Source: Xanthobacteraceae bacterium
Lineage (GTDB): Bacteria; Pseudomonadota; Alphaproteobacteria; Rhizobiales; Xanthobacteraceae
Direction of reading: 5' to 3'
DNA length: 24,343 bases
Assembly: GCA_030037185.1 (NCBI GenBank)
Contig: JASHRR010001135.1
Span: 1-24,343, forward strand
Below the pieces are notes generated by a model, which saw only the letters and a list, made by a program, of their open reading frames with translations, was not told where the DNA came from and did not search any database. This document shows positions 1 to 9,000 of the stretch, piece after piece; within the stretch, counting starts at the first letter, position 1; each line of letters begins with the position of its first letter. The translations under genes and the position numbers were made by a program.

Positions 1-257
1 GTCGATGGCAGGATACCTTGATGCTGCCTTGCGGGCTCGCGCCGTCTTTGCTATTGCCAAGCCTGCATAAACCCGTGTGCCCGCACGGCCGAACCCCAGC
101 CTTCCGTGTGCAGCGCGGAGGCGCCCGACTTCGAAAACTTATGACATTCGCGCAGCGGGCCGCGAGCCGGCTTGCGCGTTCGGCGCACGCCCGGCAAATG
201 ACGGTGGCAGCGCTCTCGCCGGGTCCTAATCCGGCAGAACCGGAAGATCGACATAGG

Positions 258-525
258 GTTTTGATCTTCCTCGACACGAACGTTATCGCGGAGACGTTGC
301 GCAGGATGCCCAGCCACGCTGTAGTCGCGCGGCTGGTTACGCAACGATGCGGAGCTCGCCGTGTCGACGGCGCCGCCGGTTTTGGAAAAATCTGCCCCGA
401 CCGGACCGCCTGGAGCAGGGCTTGGCGTCGTGGCAGGGTTTGCCGACCGGGCCTTCGTCGCCTTCACGGAAGCAGCCGCGCTCGCCTGTGGCGACACGGA
501 ACCGGCAGAGTTCGCCGGGTCCTGA
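258..525 (+). pseudogene. Degenerate PIN-domain (VapC-like) toxin remnant
   Basis: No single frame reads through, but pieces in all three + frames line up with a VapC/FitB-like PIN ribonuclease in the right order. Frame 3 (258-345) gives FLDTNVIAE, the N-terminal PIN motif with its metal-binding Asp. Frame 1 (343-385) gives NDAELAVST, frame 2 (386-433) gives RPDRLEQGLASW, and frame 1 again (436-495) gives ADRAFVAFTEAAALACGD, ending in a stop at 523-525. Intact relatives run about 130-140 residues, so this copy is frameshifted at least three times and lacks its C-terminus. Just upstream (about 165-245) frame 3 reads RLARSAHARQ, vaguely like the tail of a partner antitoxin, but this is too weak to call. 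The assignment rests on motif memory, not on a search. Confidence 0.6.
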
Positions 526-560
526 ACTTATCTGCCCGTGGGATTTCTGAACCGGCTCCG

Positions 561-590
561 TTGACCGCGCATTGCCGATTGCTACTTAAG
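561..590 (+). promoter_or_regulatory. Weak candidate promoter for mrp
   Basis: TTGACC at 561-566 is followed after 18 bases by CTTAAG at 585-590, a poor -10 match (3 of 6 to TATAAT). It lies about 54 bases before the mrp ATG. It is the best sigma-70-like pair in this interval but could be chance. Confidence 0.25.
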
Positions 591-643
591 CAGAGCAGTT
601 CGGGCCGTGCAGAGTTTAGCCGGCCGGCGGCTAGGAGAGCTTG

Positions 644-1762
644 ATGGCACCGACCAAGAGCGAGGTTCTGGCGAGCCTCGAACGTGTTGCAAGTCCGGAC
701 GGGAATGCCTTGCCCACGACGGGCGCGCTTTCGGATATTGTGGTGTCCGACGGCAAGGTTTTCTTCTCGATTACGGTAGATGCCGGTGCAGTGAATGCCT
801 GGGAGCCGGTGCGCAGGCAGGCCGAGGCAGCCGTCAAGGCGGTGCCGGGGGTCGCCTCCGTGATGGTGGCGCTGACGGCGGAACGGGCGGCCGGGCGGCC
901 TCGACCCGGCGCGGCTTCGCCGGCTGCGGCAGCGGCCGCACAGCGCGCCCATGGTGCGGTCGGGGTGCCGGGTGTCGGCGCTATCATCGCGGTAGCCTCC
1001 GGCAAGGGCGGCGTCGGCAAGTCCACGGTCGCGGTCAATCTCGCGCTCGGCCTGCGCGATCTCGGATTGCGGGTCGGCGTCCTCGATGCCGACATCTACG
1101 GGCCATCCACCCCCAGGCTGTTCGCCATCAAAGGCAAGCCGCAGACCAGGGGCGGCACGAGACTGATCCCGATGGACGGCTACGGACTCAAGGTCATGTC
1201 GATCGGCTTCCTGGTCGAAGAAGAGACCCCGATGATCTGGCGCGGTCCGATGGTGATGTCTGCGTTGAGCCAGATGCTGCGGGAGGTCGAGTGGGGCGAA
1301 CTCGACGTCATGGTGGTGGACATGCCGCCCGGCACCGGCGACGCACAGCTCACCATGGCTCAGCAGGTGCCGCTGCGCGGCGCCGTCATCGTGTCGACCC
1401 CGCAGGATCTCGCCCTGGTCGACGCGCGGCGCGGCATTGCGATGTTTCGCCGGGTCAATGTGCCGGTGCTCGGCATCGTCGAGAACATGAGCTACTTTCT
1501 TTGCCCGCAATGTGGCGGGCGGTCGGACATTTTCGGCCACGGGGGCGCACGCCATGAGGCTGAACGCCTCGGTGTGCCGTTCCTCGGCGAAGTACCGTTG
1601 CACCTGGATATTCGCGAGAGCTCCGACGCCGGCATGCCGGTGGTGGCGACTGCGCCCGACAGCGCTCATGCGGAAATCTTTCGCGGCATTGCGGCGCGGG
1701 TGTACGACCAGATCGCCGGCCGGGCGGGCAGGGCGGCGCCCCGCATCGTCATCGAGGCCTGA
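644..1762 (+). CDS. mrp: Mrp/NBP35 (ApbC) family Fe-S cluster carrier ATPase
   Basis: A cytosolic P-loop ATPase of the Mrp/ApbC/NBP35 family that binds and transfers Fe-S clusters to apo-proteins. Of its 372 residues, about 1-75 form the MIP18/DUF59 domain. An Ala/Pro-rich linker follows, and then the ParA-like ATPase domain. The deviant Walker A ASGKGGVGKST begins at residue 118, with DADIYGPSTP and VVDMPPGTGD downstream. The cluster-ligand pair CPQC (Cys287, Cys290) is intact. I chose ATG 644 over the adjacent TTG 641 because AGGAG at 633-637 is correctly spaced for it. The protein has no C-terminal DUF971 domain, unlike plant HCF101. It has no operon partner: a decayed toxin gene lies upstream and a 350-base gap downstream. 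Family assignment is secure; its client proteins are unknown. Confidence 0.96.
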   Translation: MAPTKSEVLASLERVASPDGNALPTTGALSDIVVSDGKVFFSITVDAGAVNAWEPVRRQAEAAVKAVPGVASVMVALTAERAAGRPRPGAASPAAAAAAQRAHGAVGVPGVGAIIAVASGKGGVGKSTVAVNLALGLRDLGLRVGVLDADIYGPSTPRLFAIKGKPQTRGGTRLIPMDGYGLKVMSIGFLVEEETPMIWRGPMVMSALSQMLREVEWGELDVMVVDMPPGTGDAQLTMAQQVPLRGAVIVSTPQDLALVDARRGIAMFRRVNVPVLGIVENMSYFLCPQCGGRSDIFGHGGARHEAERLGVPFLGEVPLHLDIRESSDAGMPVVATAPDSAHAEIFRGIAARVYDQIAGRAGRAAPRIVIEA

Positions 1763-2115
1763 CGTCAGCGCGGGTGTCACTCCTGCCCACCGTGTCGTTC
1801 GAAAAAGCTGGGCCATTGCGCTGGCAGCGCTCTCTGCCTCTTGCCGCCGGCGTGGGCAGGGTCGGGGCCGTGGGGCCTTTCCACAGCGCGCAGACTGGAG
1901 GCTGATACGTCGCTGAATGCTCCCCTCACGCAAATTTGTGCGCGGTCCGGCGCGCAGTTTGTCCCATAGGGCCAGCGGCCTCTGCCCGCTCCGGCTTGCC
2001 TTTGCCGGATGATCGGGGCCATGCTTGCCAAAGCTTAAAATGCCGGGCTGCACGGCATCGACCCGACTTGACCGCTCGACCGCCCGCTCGCTCGATCTAC
2101 CAAGGGAGAGTACCG
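1763..2115. other. Intergenic region between mrp and the first TRAP receptor gene
   Basis: No coding sequence is supported in these 353 bases; the open frames lack sensible codon use or recognisable domains. A small stem CCGGC / GCCGG (1991-1995 with 2004-2008) is the only obvious inverted repeat and has no T-tract. AGGGAG at 2103-2108 is the ribosome binding site of the next gene. Confidence 0.6.
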
Positions 2116-3204
2116 ATGAAACGTCGTCAGTTTCTGAAGGCGGCAGGCCTTGGCGTTGCGGCGACCGCGATCGCCAAGCCCGCCATTGCGCAAACCAACC
2201 CGGCAATCAAGTGGCGGTTGACCTCGAGCTTCCCCAAATCGCTCGACACACTTTACGGCGCGATCGAGACGATCGCAAAGTTCGTGGCCGAATCGACCGA
2301 CAACCAGTTCCAGATACAGCCCTTTGCGGCCGGGGAGATCGTTCCCGGCCTCAATGCAATGGACGCCGTGAGCAGCGGCACCGTCGAGGCGTGCCACACG
2401 GCGGCCTATTACTATGTTGGCAAGGACCCGACGTTTGCGTTGTTCTGCGCCGTTCCGTTCGGACTTAATACCCGCCAGCAGAATGCCTGGTTCTATGATG
2501 GCGACGGCATGAAGCTGATGAACGAGTTCGGCAAGAAATTCAATGTCTACTCGATGGTTGCGGGCAATACGGGCTGCCAGATGGGAGGCTGGTTTCGCAA
2601 GCAGATCAAGGAAGTCGCCGACTTCAACGGCCTCAAATTCCGCATCGGCGGCTTTGCAGGCTTGACGATCCAGAAGCTCGGCGGCGTGCCGCAGCAGATC
2701 GCCGGCGGCGACATCTATCCGGCGCTGGAGCGCGGCACCATAGACGCCGCCGAGTGGGTTGGCCCGTACGACGACGAAAAGCTCGGTTTCAGCAAAGTGG
2801 CGAAGTACTATTACTATCCAGGCTGGTGGGAGGGTTCGACCGCCAATCACCTGATGATCAATTTGACGAAGTGGAGCGAGTTGCCCAAGCGTTACCGCTC
2901 GATCATCGCGGGCGCTGCTGCGTATGCCAATAGCGAGGAGGTGGGCAAATACGATGCGCGCAATCCTGCCGCGCTGCGTAAGCTGATAGCCAGCGGCACC
3001 GAGTTGCGGGCTTTCTCGCAGCCCATCATGGAGGCCGCCCTCAAGGCCTCCAACGAGGTCAACGCCGAGACAGCCGCCGTCAATGCCGACTTCAAGAAGG
3101 TGCTGGATTCGATGCAAGCCTTCCGCAATGAGGAATACTTCTGGTGGCAGGTTGCCGAATACGGTTATGACACCTTCATGATAAGGTCGCGTTCGCACGC
3201 GTGA
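2116..3204 (+). CDS. dctP: TRAP transporter solute-binding protein, TakP-like (copy 1)
   Basis: Periplasmic receptor of a tripartite TRAP transporter, 362 residues. It begins with a Tat signal: RRQFLK at residues 3-8, a hydrophobic stretch, and an AIA-Q cleavage site near residue 26. The mature part closely follows the 2-oxoacid-binding TakP of Rhodobacter sphaeroides: SSFPKSLDT, GEIVPGLNA, GNTGCQMGGWFR, the substrate-carboxylate Arg in KFRIGG (Arg176), PQQIAGGDIYPALE, EWVGPYDDEKLGF (Trp214), and PGWWEG. A 2-oxoacid such as alpha-ketoglutarate or pyruvate is therefore the likely ligand, probably with Na+; this is inferred from the family. The start follows AGGGAG by 7 bases. A paralog lies 305 bases downstream. 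The only TRAP membrane genes in the window are dctM/dctQ at 10271-12282 on the other strand. Confidence 0.93.
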   Translation: MKRRQFLKAAGLGVAATAIAKPAIAQTNPAIKWRLTSSFPKSLDTLYGAIETIAKFVAESTDNQFQIQPFAAGEIVPGLNAMDAVSSGTVEACHTAAYYYVGKDPTFALFCAVPFGLNTRQQNAWFYDGDGMKLMNEFGKKFNVYSMVAGNTGCQMGGWFRKQIKEVADFNGLKFRIGGFAGLTIQKLGGVPQQIAGGDIYPALERGTIDAAEWVGPYDDEKLGFSKVAKYYYYPGWWEGSTANHLMINLTKWSELPKRYRSIIAGAAAYANSEEVGKYDARNPAALRKLIASGTELRAFSQPIMEAALKASNEVNAETAAVNADFKKVLDSMQAFRNEEYFWWQVAEYGYDTFMIRSRSHA

Positions 3205-3509
3205 TCCCGAAGCCCTTCCGGTCGTGTCGAAACGACTTGCCTGGCGTCGTGGCCTGTTCCTCGCCAGGCTATTTTGCCGCGATGCTGTAGCCCGGGCGAG
3301 CATCGGCGACGCCCGCCTTGCCGGGCTGACAGCCGGTCGCGGATTGCGCTGCGCTCAATCCGGGCTACAGGGCGGTCATTCCCCTTAGGCGCAAATGGCG
3401 CACTCGCAAGCCAAGGAGAACGGTTCCCACCGTCGCGCTGTTCGTGATAACGAAAACATCAGCGCGGGCGGCCCTTGCCCGACACCTTGGGATTGTTCGG
3501 GAGGAGACG
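3205..3509. other. Gap between the two TRAP receptor genes, mostly a REP-like repeat
   Basis: No gene is supported here. The gap holds the palindromic element at 3285-3370, described separately, and ends with the GAGGAG ribosome binding site (3501-3506) of the second receptor. The repeat could form a stem-loop in a two-gene transcript and change the relative expression of the two receptors, which is inference. Confidence 0.6.
3285..3370. repeat. REP/MITE-like palindromic intergenic element
   Basis: The ends are perfect 11-base inverted repeats, CTGTAGCCCGG at 3285-3295 and CCGGGCTACAG at 3360-3370. The inner right arm reads GCGCTGCGCTCAAT. This TAGCCCGG...CCGGGCTA layout with a GCGCTGCGCTCA core resembles short dispersed repeats that I recall from many proteobacterial intergenic regions, including Bradyrhizobium. 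It has no coding capacity, and I saw no flanking target duplication. Confidence 0.7.
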
Positions 3510-4607
3510 ATGAAGCGTCGCGAATTCCTCACAGCCGCCGGGCTGACCGGCGTCGCTGCCGCGGCCTCGGCCGTGGCCACGCCAGCCATTGCACAGTCGA
3601 TGCCGCAACTGAAGTGGCGCTGCACCTCGAGTTACCCAAAATCGCTCGACACGATTTACGGCGCTGCCGAAGTTTTCGCTAAGACGGTGGCAGAACTGAC
3701 CGACAACAAATTCCAAATCCAAGTGTTTGCGTCCGGCGAGATCGTGCCGGGACTGAATGCCGCCGATGCGGTGAGCAACGGCACGGTCGAGATGTGCCAG
3801 ACTGCATCCTACTATTACGTCGGCAAGGACCCGACCTACGCGTTTGCGACGGCGGTGCCGTTCGGCCTCAACAGCCGCATGCAGAGCGCGTGGATGGATT
3901 TCGGCGGCGGCATGGAGTTGATGAACGAGTTCTACAAGAGGGCCAATATCTACGGCATTCCGTGCGGCAATACCGGCTGCCAGATGGGTGGCTGGTTCCG
4001 CAAGGAGATCAGGACGGCCTCCGACTTCAACGGTCTCAAATTCCGTATTGGCGGCTATGCGGGCCGGGTGCTGCAGAAGCTTGGCTGCGTGCCGCAGCAG
4101 ATCGCCGGCGGCGACATTTATCCGGCGCTGGAGAAGGGTACGATCGACGCCGCAGAGTGGGTCGGTCCTTATGACGACGAGAAGCTAGGCTTCCAGAAAG
4201 TGGCCCCGTTCTACTATTATCCGGGCTGGTGGGAAGGCTCCGCGATGCTCCACAACTTCATCAATCTCGACAAATGGAACTCGCTGACGCCGGCCTATAA
4301 GGCGGTTGTGCGCACCGCGTCGGCCGCCGCCCACGGCTGGATGCAGGCAAAGTACGATGCGCTCAATCCGGCGGCTCTCCGCCGCCTGCTCGCCTCGGGC
4401 AGCAAACTGATGCCGTTCCCGACAGCGGTTATGGAAGCGTGCCTCAACGCAGCGCTTGAGCTCTATCATGAAGTTTCGGCCGCCAATCCTGACTTCAAGA
4501 AAGTCTATCAATCGATGATCGCGTTCCGCGGCGACCAGTATCTGTGGTGGCAGGTGGCGGAATATTCCTACGACACGTTCCTGATCCGCAATCGCACGAA
4601 GGTGTGA
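3510..4607 (+). CDS. dctP: TRAP transporter solute-binding protein, TakP-like (copy 2)
   Basis: Second periplasmic TRAP receptor, 365 residues, about two thirds identical by eye to the copy just upstream, so a tandem duplication or related acquisition. It has its own Tat signal (RREFLT, cleavage after AIA near residue 29), so both copies are exported folded. The ligand-site blocks are kept: KFRIGG (Arg179), QQIAGGDIYPALE, EWVGPYDDEKLGF (Trp217), and PGWWEG. Differences cluster at positions that could tune specificity: WFYDGDGMK against WMDFGGGME, VYSMVAGNTG against IYGIPCGNTG, and LGGVPQQ against LGCVPQQ. The ATG is preceded by GAGGAG at 3501-3506. No membrane subunit gene follows; the next genes are an unrelated convergent efflux operon. 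Confidence 0.93.
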   Translation: MKRREFLTAAGLTGVAAAASAVATPAIAQSMPQLKWRCTSSYPKSLDTIYGAAEVFAKTVAELTDNKFQIQVFASGEIVPGLNAADAVSNGTVEMCQTASYYYVGKDPTYAFATAVPFGLNSRMQSAWMDFGGGMELMNEFYKRANIYGIPCGNTGCQMGGWFRKEIRTASDFNGLKFRIGGYAGRVLQKLGCVPQQIAGGDIYPALEKGTIDAAEWVGPYDDEKLGFQKVAPFYYYPGWWEGSAMLHNFINLDKWNSLTPAYKAVVRTASAAAHGWMQAKYDALNPAALRRLLASGSKLMPFPTAVMEACLNAALELYHEVSAANPDFKKVYQSMIAFRGDQYLWWQVAEYSYDTFLIRNRTKV

Positions 4608-4793
4608 TCCCCGAACGACCGGCGACTCATGCGTGGCACGCGCCTATCGCATCTCGCTTTGGCGCTCTCCATTGGAACGGACTTGCCTCTTTGCCGGCGC
4701 AGACGCGTGAGCCGATGAGCTTGAGCCGAGCTGCCGCCGGTTCTTCGCCTTCGTACGAAGGTCAAGCGCGAGGTTCGATACCAGGGCATTGTC

Positions 4794-6083
4794 TCATGAG
4801 GTTTTCTCCGACAGGGACACAAGGCGCGGCTTGACAACCTGACGGTCCGCGACGTTGATCGGGGGATTTAACATCACCTGGTCGCCATCCTTCACGCCCT
4901 CGCTCACTTCGACCGTCGTTCCGAGATCGCGCACCAGCGTCACCCTGCGGATGTGTACGACACTCTCTTCGACGACCGCAACACTAAGGCCGTTGCGGTT
5001 GAAGATGATCGCCTCCGCCGGAACGATGAGCGACGGAGTCTTGCGCGGTATCCGTAGCTCGACCCGGCAATAAGTGCCGGGAGTCAACAGCCCGTCGGGA
5101 TTGGGTACATCGATCTCGGTCAGCAGAGTGCGCGTCCCGGGTTGCAGCGCATTGGCGATGCGCGTGACCGTTCCTCTGAAGTCGGCGCCGGGCATCTCCG
5201 GCACCCGAACGGCTGCTTCCACCCCGGGCTTGAGGCCAAAGGCCTGATCCTGCGGAACGTAGAGCTGGATGCGGATGACATCGCTGTGCATCATCGTGAA
5301 CATTGAGGTGCCGCCGGTGGCGTCGCCTTGAACCAGGCTGCCGTTGTCGATGTTGCGCGCCGTCACGACGCCGTCAAAAGGCGCAACGACGCGCTGATAG
5401 GCCTTGCGCTGGTTGAGCACCATGAGCTGGGCTTTTTGTGCCTCGATGTTGGCGCGCGCAACGGCTACGGCGGCCTGCTGAGCAAGCAGTGTCAGGCGTT
5501 CCTGATCTCCCTGCTGCTTCGTGATCCAACCTTTATCGAGCAGCTGGCTGTCGCGCCCCCAGGTGACGTTGGCGATCTCCATATTGGCCTCGGCCTGACG
5601 AAGGGCCGCCTCGTTCTGGAGAAGCGTGGCTTGCGCCTGTGCAATTTCGTGATCGAGCTCCGGTGCCGTTATCTCGGCCAGAAGGTCCCCGGCCTTAACG
5701 CGATCGCCGATGTCGGCATACCGCTTGCCTACATAGCCGCTGGTGCGGGAATAAATGCTCGCCGCCTCGAAGGCTTCCGTGGTCCCCGGCAGGTCGACAG
5801 AAATAACTTCGCCGCTCGATTTGACGAGCGCAACGCGGACTGCTGGAACGAAGTCGCGCCGTTGGGCGGCGGTTGTTGCGACGTCGTTGTCGAGTTGCCA
5901 ATGCCGCCACACGCCGACCGCGAGGCCGCCGACCAGCAGCATCAGCGCCCCGATCGCGAACCGGCCTGCGGCGGACTGCTTGTTAGCAATTTGGCCCGGC
6001 AGAACGGTATGGCGCTCGATCGGCACGATGTCGTTGCGATCGGATGTCTTGTCGAGGACAGGCATCGGCTTGTGGACGTTCAT
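4794..6083 (-). CDS. RND efflux periplasmic adaptor (HlyD/AcrA-family membrane fusion protein)
   Basis: Periplasmic adaptor of a tripartite efflux pump, 429 residues. A hydrophobic N-terminal anchor at about residues 42-59 (no lipobox) fixes it to the inner membrane. It is followed by the first half of the barrel-sandwich (lipoyl) domain (GYVGKRYADIGDRVKAGDLL), an alpha-helical hairpin rich in Gln, Ala and Glu, the second lipoyl half (VVAPFDGVVTARNIDNGSLV), and beta-barrel and membrane-proximal domains (LTPGTYCRVEL, VPAEAI). The ATG overlaps the stop of the upstream pump gene by 4 bases (ATGA), so the two are translationally coupled. AGGAG lies just before the start. The gene is second in the operon and converges on the second TRAP receptor gene across a 186-base gap. 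Confidence 0.95.
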   Translation of the reverse strand: MNVHKPMPVLDKTSDRNDIVPIERHTVLPGQIANKQSAAGRFAIGALMLLVGGLAVGVWRHWQLDNDVATTAAQRRDFVPAVRVALVKSSGEVISVDLPGTTEAFEAASIYSRTSGYVGKRYADIGDRVKAGDLLAEITAPELDHEIAQAQATLLQNEAALRQAEANMEIANVTWGRDSQLLDKGWITKQQGDQERLTLLAQQAAVAVARANIEAQKAQLMVLNQRKAYQRVVAPFDGVVTARNIDNGSLVQGDATGGTSMFTMMHSDVIRIQLYVPQDQAFGLKPGVEAAVRVPEMPGADFRGTVTRIANALQPGTRTLLTEIDVPNPDGLLTPGTYCRVELRIPRKTPSLIVPAEAIIFNRNGLSVAVVEESVVHIRRVTLVRDLGTTVEVSEGVKDGDQVMLNPPINVADRQVVKPRLVSLSEKTS

Positions 6084-9000
6084 GCGAGCTCCTCTGTGAA
6101 CACACCGTGGAACGTCTTGCCGTCATTGCCCTTGCGCAGCATGGCGAACAGGTAGGGCACCGCCAACAGCGTGGTGGGTGTGGCGAACAAGAGCCCGCCG
6201 ATGACGGCGCGGGCGAGCGCCGCATTCTGTTCCTCGCCCGGGCCGCCGATTGCCATCGGCAACATTCCGGCGATCATCGCGGCCGCCGTCATCAGGACCG
6301 GCCGGATGCGGGTTCGTCCCGCCATGATAGCGGCATCGAACGCGGTCAGGCCTGCCAGCTGCTGCTCCCGGGCGAAGGTGACAAGCAGGATGGAGTTGGC
6401 GGAAGCAACGCCGATCGCCATGATGGCGCCCATGAGGGAAGGCACGTTAAGGGTGGTTCCGGTAATGTAGAGCATCGTCACGATTCCGCAGAAGGTGGCC
6501 GGCAGTGCCAGGATAACCACGAAGGGATCGGCAAAGTTCTGGTAATTCACCACCATCAGGAGATACACGAACACTGCCGCGAACAAGAGCCCGAGACCCA
6601 TATCCTTAAAGGCGTCGTTCATGCTGTCGATCTGGCCCGCCACCTCGATTGTGTTGCCGGGTTTAAGTTTCTTCTGCAGGTCCGCGACTACTTCGTCGAT
6701 TGCCGCGGAAACGCGTCCAAGATCGGTGCCCTCTACATTTGCGAAGATGTCGTAGACCGGCTGGACGTTAGCGTGGTTGGCATTGGTCGGAATCGAATCT
6801 CGTTGCAGTCTGGCGACGTTCTCCAGCAGCCCTGGCACCGGCGTGCCGTTGGGGCCCAGGAATGTGCCGACCGGGGTATTCTTCAGATCATCGATGGTGC
6901 TGATCCGGTGTTCGGGGGTCTGCACCGCAAGGAAGTAGGGCGTGCCGGTAGCGGGGTCGGTCCAGAAATTGGGGTTGACCTGGACGGAGGAGGCGAGGCT
7001 CACATTCAGGTTTGTCGCGATGCTGTTCGCACTCCAGCCGAACTGGGCGGCGCGCGCGCGGTCGATCACCGCGTAAAACTCGGGTGCGTCGACCTCCTGC
7101 TGCAGGTGCGCGTCCGCAATGCCCGGGATAGCCGACAACCTTTCGCGAAGCTCGCCGGCGATGTTGAGGTTGTTGGCCCGATCGTAGCCGACGGTTCGCA
7201 CATCGATCTGCGCCGGAATGCCGAAGTTCAATATCTGGGTCACCATGTCGGCCGCCTGAAAATAGAACACTTCCTCCGGAAAGGCGGCGCGCAGGAGTTC
7301 GCGCAGCTTGTGAATGTAGCTGGCCGTTGGTGGATGACCTTCTTTGAGCGTGACCAGGATCACGCCGTCGTTGACCCCGATGGCGGTCCCGTCAGCGAAA
7401 GCGAGATTGTAGTTGCGGGCCGGCAGGCCGATGTTGTCGAGAATCTGGTCGCGCTCGTTTTCGGGGATAACCTCGCGGATCTTGTCCTCGACGGCCTGAA
7501 AAATCTCTTCCGTCTTTTCGATGCGGGTGCCGGCGGGCGCGCGCACATGAAGTTGAATTTGCCCGCCATCGATGAGGGGAAAGAAATCGCGTCCGACAAG
7601 CGTAAACAGGACGCCTCCGAGCGCCAGCACAACAGCCGCTGCGGCCGGAACGATGAGTCGTCTTCGCAACAGCCCGGTGAGCATTTCGACGTAGACGTGG
7701 CGCATGTTTTCGAAGCCGCGCTCGAAAGCGCCGTGCAATCGGGCAAAACGGCCCTTCGGGCCCTGGACGTCGGCCGATTCGTGATGCTCTCCTTTGAGAA
7801 GCAGGCCGATGGTGATGGGCGTCAGCGTGCGCGACAGTCCGTAGGAGGCGAGCATCGCAAACACCACTGCGAGCCCGAGCGGGGTGAACAGGTACTTCGC
7901 TGGTCCGTGCAGAAACAGCACCGAAACGAACACGCAGCTGATCGCCAGCGTCGAGACCAGCGTCGGCATAGCGATTTCCGCCGCCCCATGCAGCGTCGCA
8001 TAGTGCAGCGGCCTGCGTTCCTCGGTCAGCAGGCGATGGGTATTCTCGATCGTTACCGTGGAGTCGTCGACCAGGATGCCGACCGCTAAGGCAAGGCCGC
8101 CGAGCGTCATCGTATTGATCGTCTGGCCGAGAAAATAAAGCACGACCAGCGACGCGAGAATCGACAGCGGGATCGAGATGACGACGATCAGCGTAGAGCG
8201 CCAGGAGCCGAGAAACAGGATGATCATCAACGCCGTCAGCCCTGCCGCAATCGCCCCCTCGCGCAATACGCCGTTGATCGATTCGGTGACGAATATCGAC
8301 TGATCAAACAACTCGGAGATTTTGAGCCCGGGCGGCGCCGCCGCCCGCGCGGCGTTGAGCGCATTCTTGACGGCGTTAACGACCGCGACCGTCGAGGCGT
8401 TGCCGTTCTTGATGATGCTGAGCAGAACCGAACGGCGTCCTTCGGTACGCACCACGTTCTGCTGGACAAGATTGCCGTCGCGGACGTTGGCGACATCCCT
8501 GAGGAAAACGGTTGCGCCGTTCGCGAACTTCACCGGTATGCTGTTGAGGTCGTCGAGCACAACCGGCGTGGCGTTGGTGCGGACGGCATATTGCGTGTCG
8601 CCGATCTTGGCGGTTCCGGAAGGCAGCGTCAGGTTCTCGTTGTTGACCGCGTTGACGACGTCAAGCGGGGTTAATCCCGTCGCCTGCAGCTTCGCTGGGT
8701 CGATGTCGACCATGATCTGGCGATAGCGACCGCCGGCGGGCGTCGGCAGGGTCACGCCATAGATGGGCGCGAGGCGCTGGCGCAGACGGTAAATGCCGTA
8801 GTCATAGAGCTGTTGCTCGTTGAGTTCGTCTGAACTCAGCCCGATCTGGAGCACCGGAACGCTCGAGGCGCTGTATCTCACGACGATCGGGGGCTGGATT
8901 CCCGCCGGCATGATGCCGCGAACCGCGTTGGTCCCCGCCACAATTTGAGCAATTGCCAGATCGATGTTCACGTCGGGCTGAAAGAAGATCTTCTGAACCG

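Noticed and set aside
18..644. 208-codon + frame at the window start
   Set aside because: Only the short FLDTNVIAE segment is meaningful; the rest has no domain, and the PIN homology moves to other frames.
464..2206. 580-codon open frame on -
   Set aside because: It is antisense to mrp, whose domains and ribosome binding site are clear; no recognisable family on this strand.
6044..8089. 681-codon open frame on +
   Set aside because: It lies opposite the well-supported RND permease gene; its His/Asp/Arg-rich product is the usual antisense shadow of a high-GC gene.
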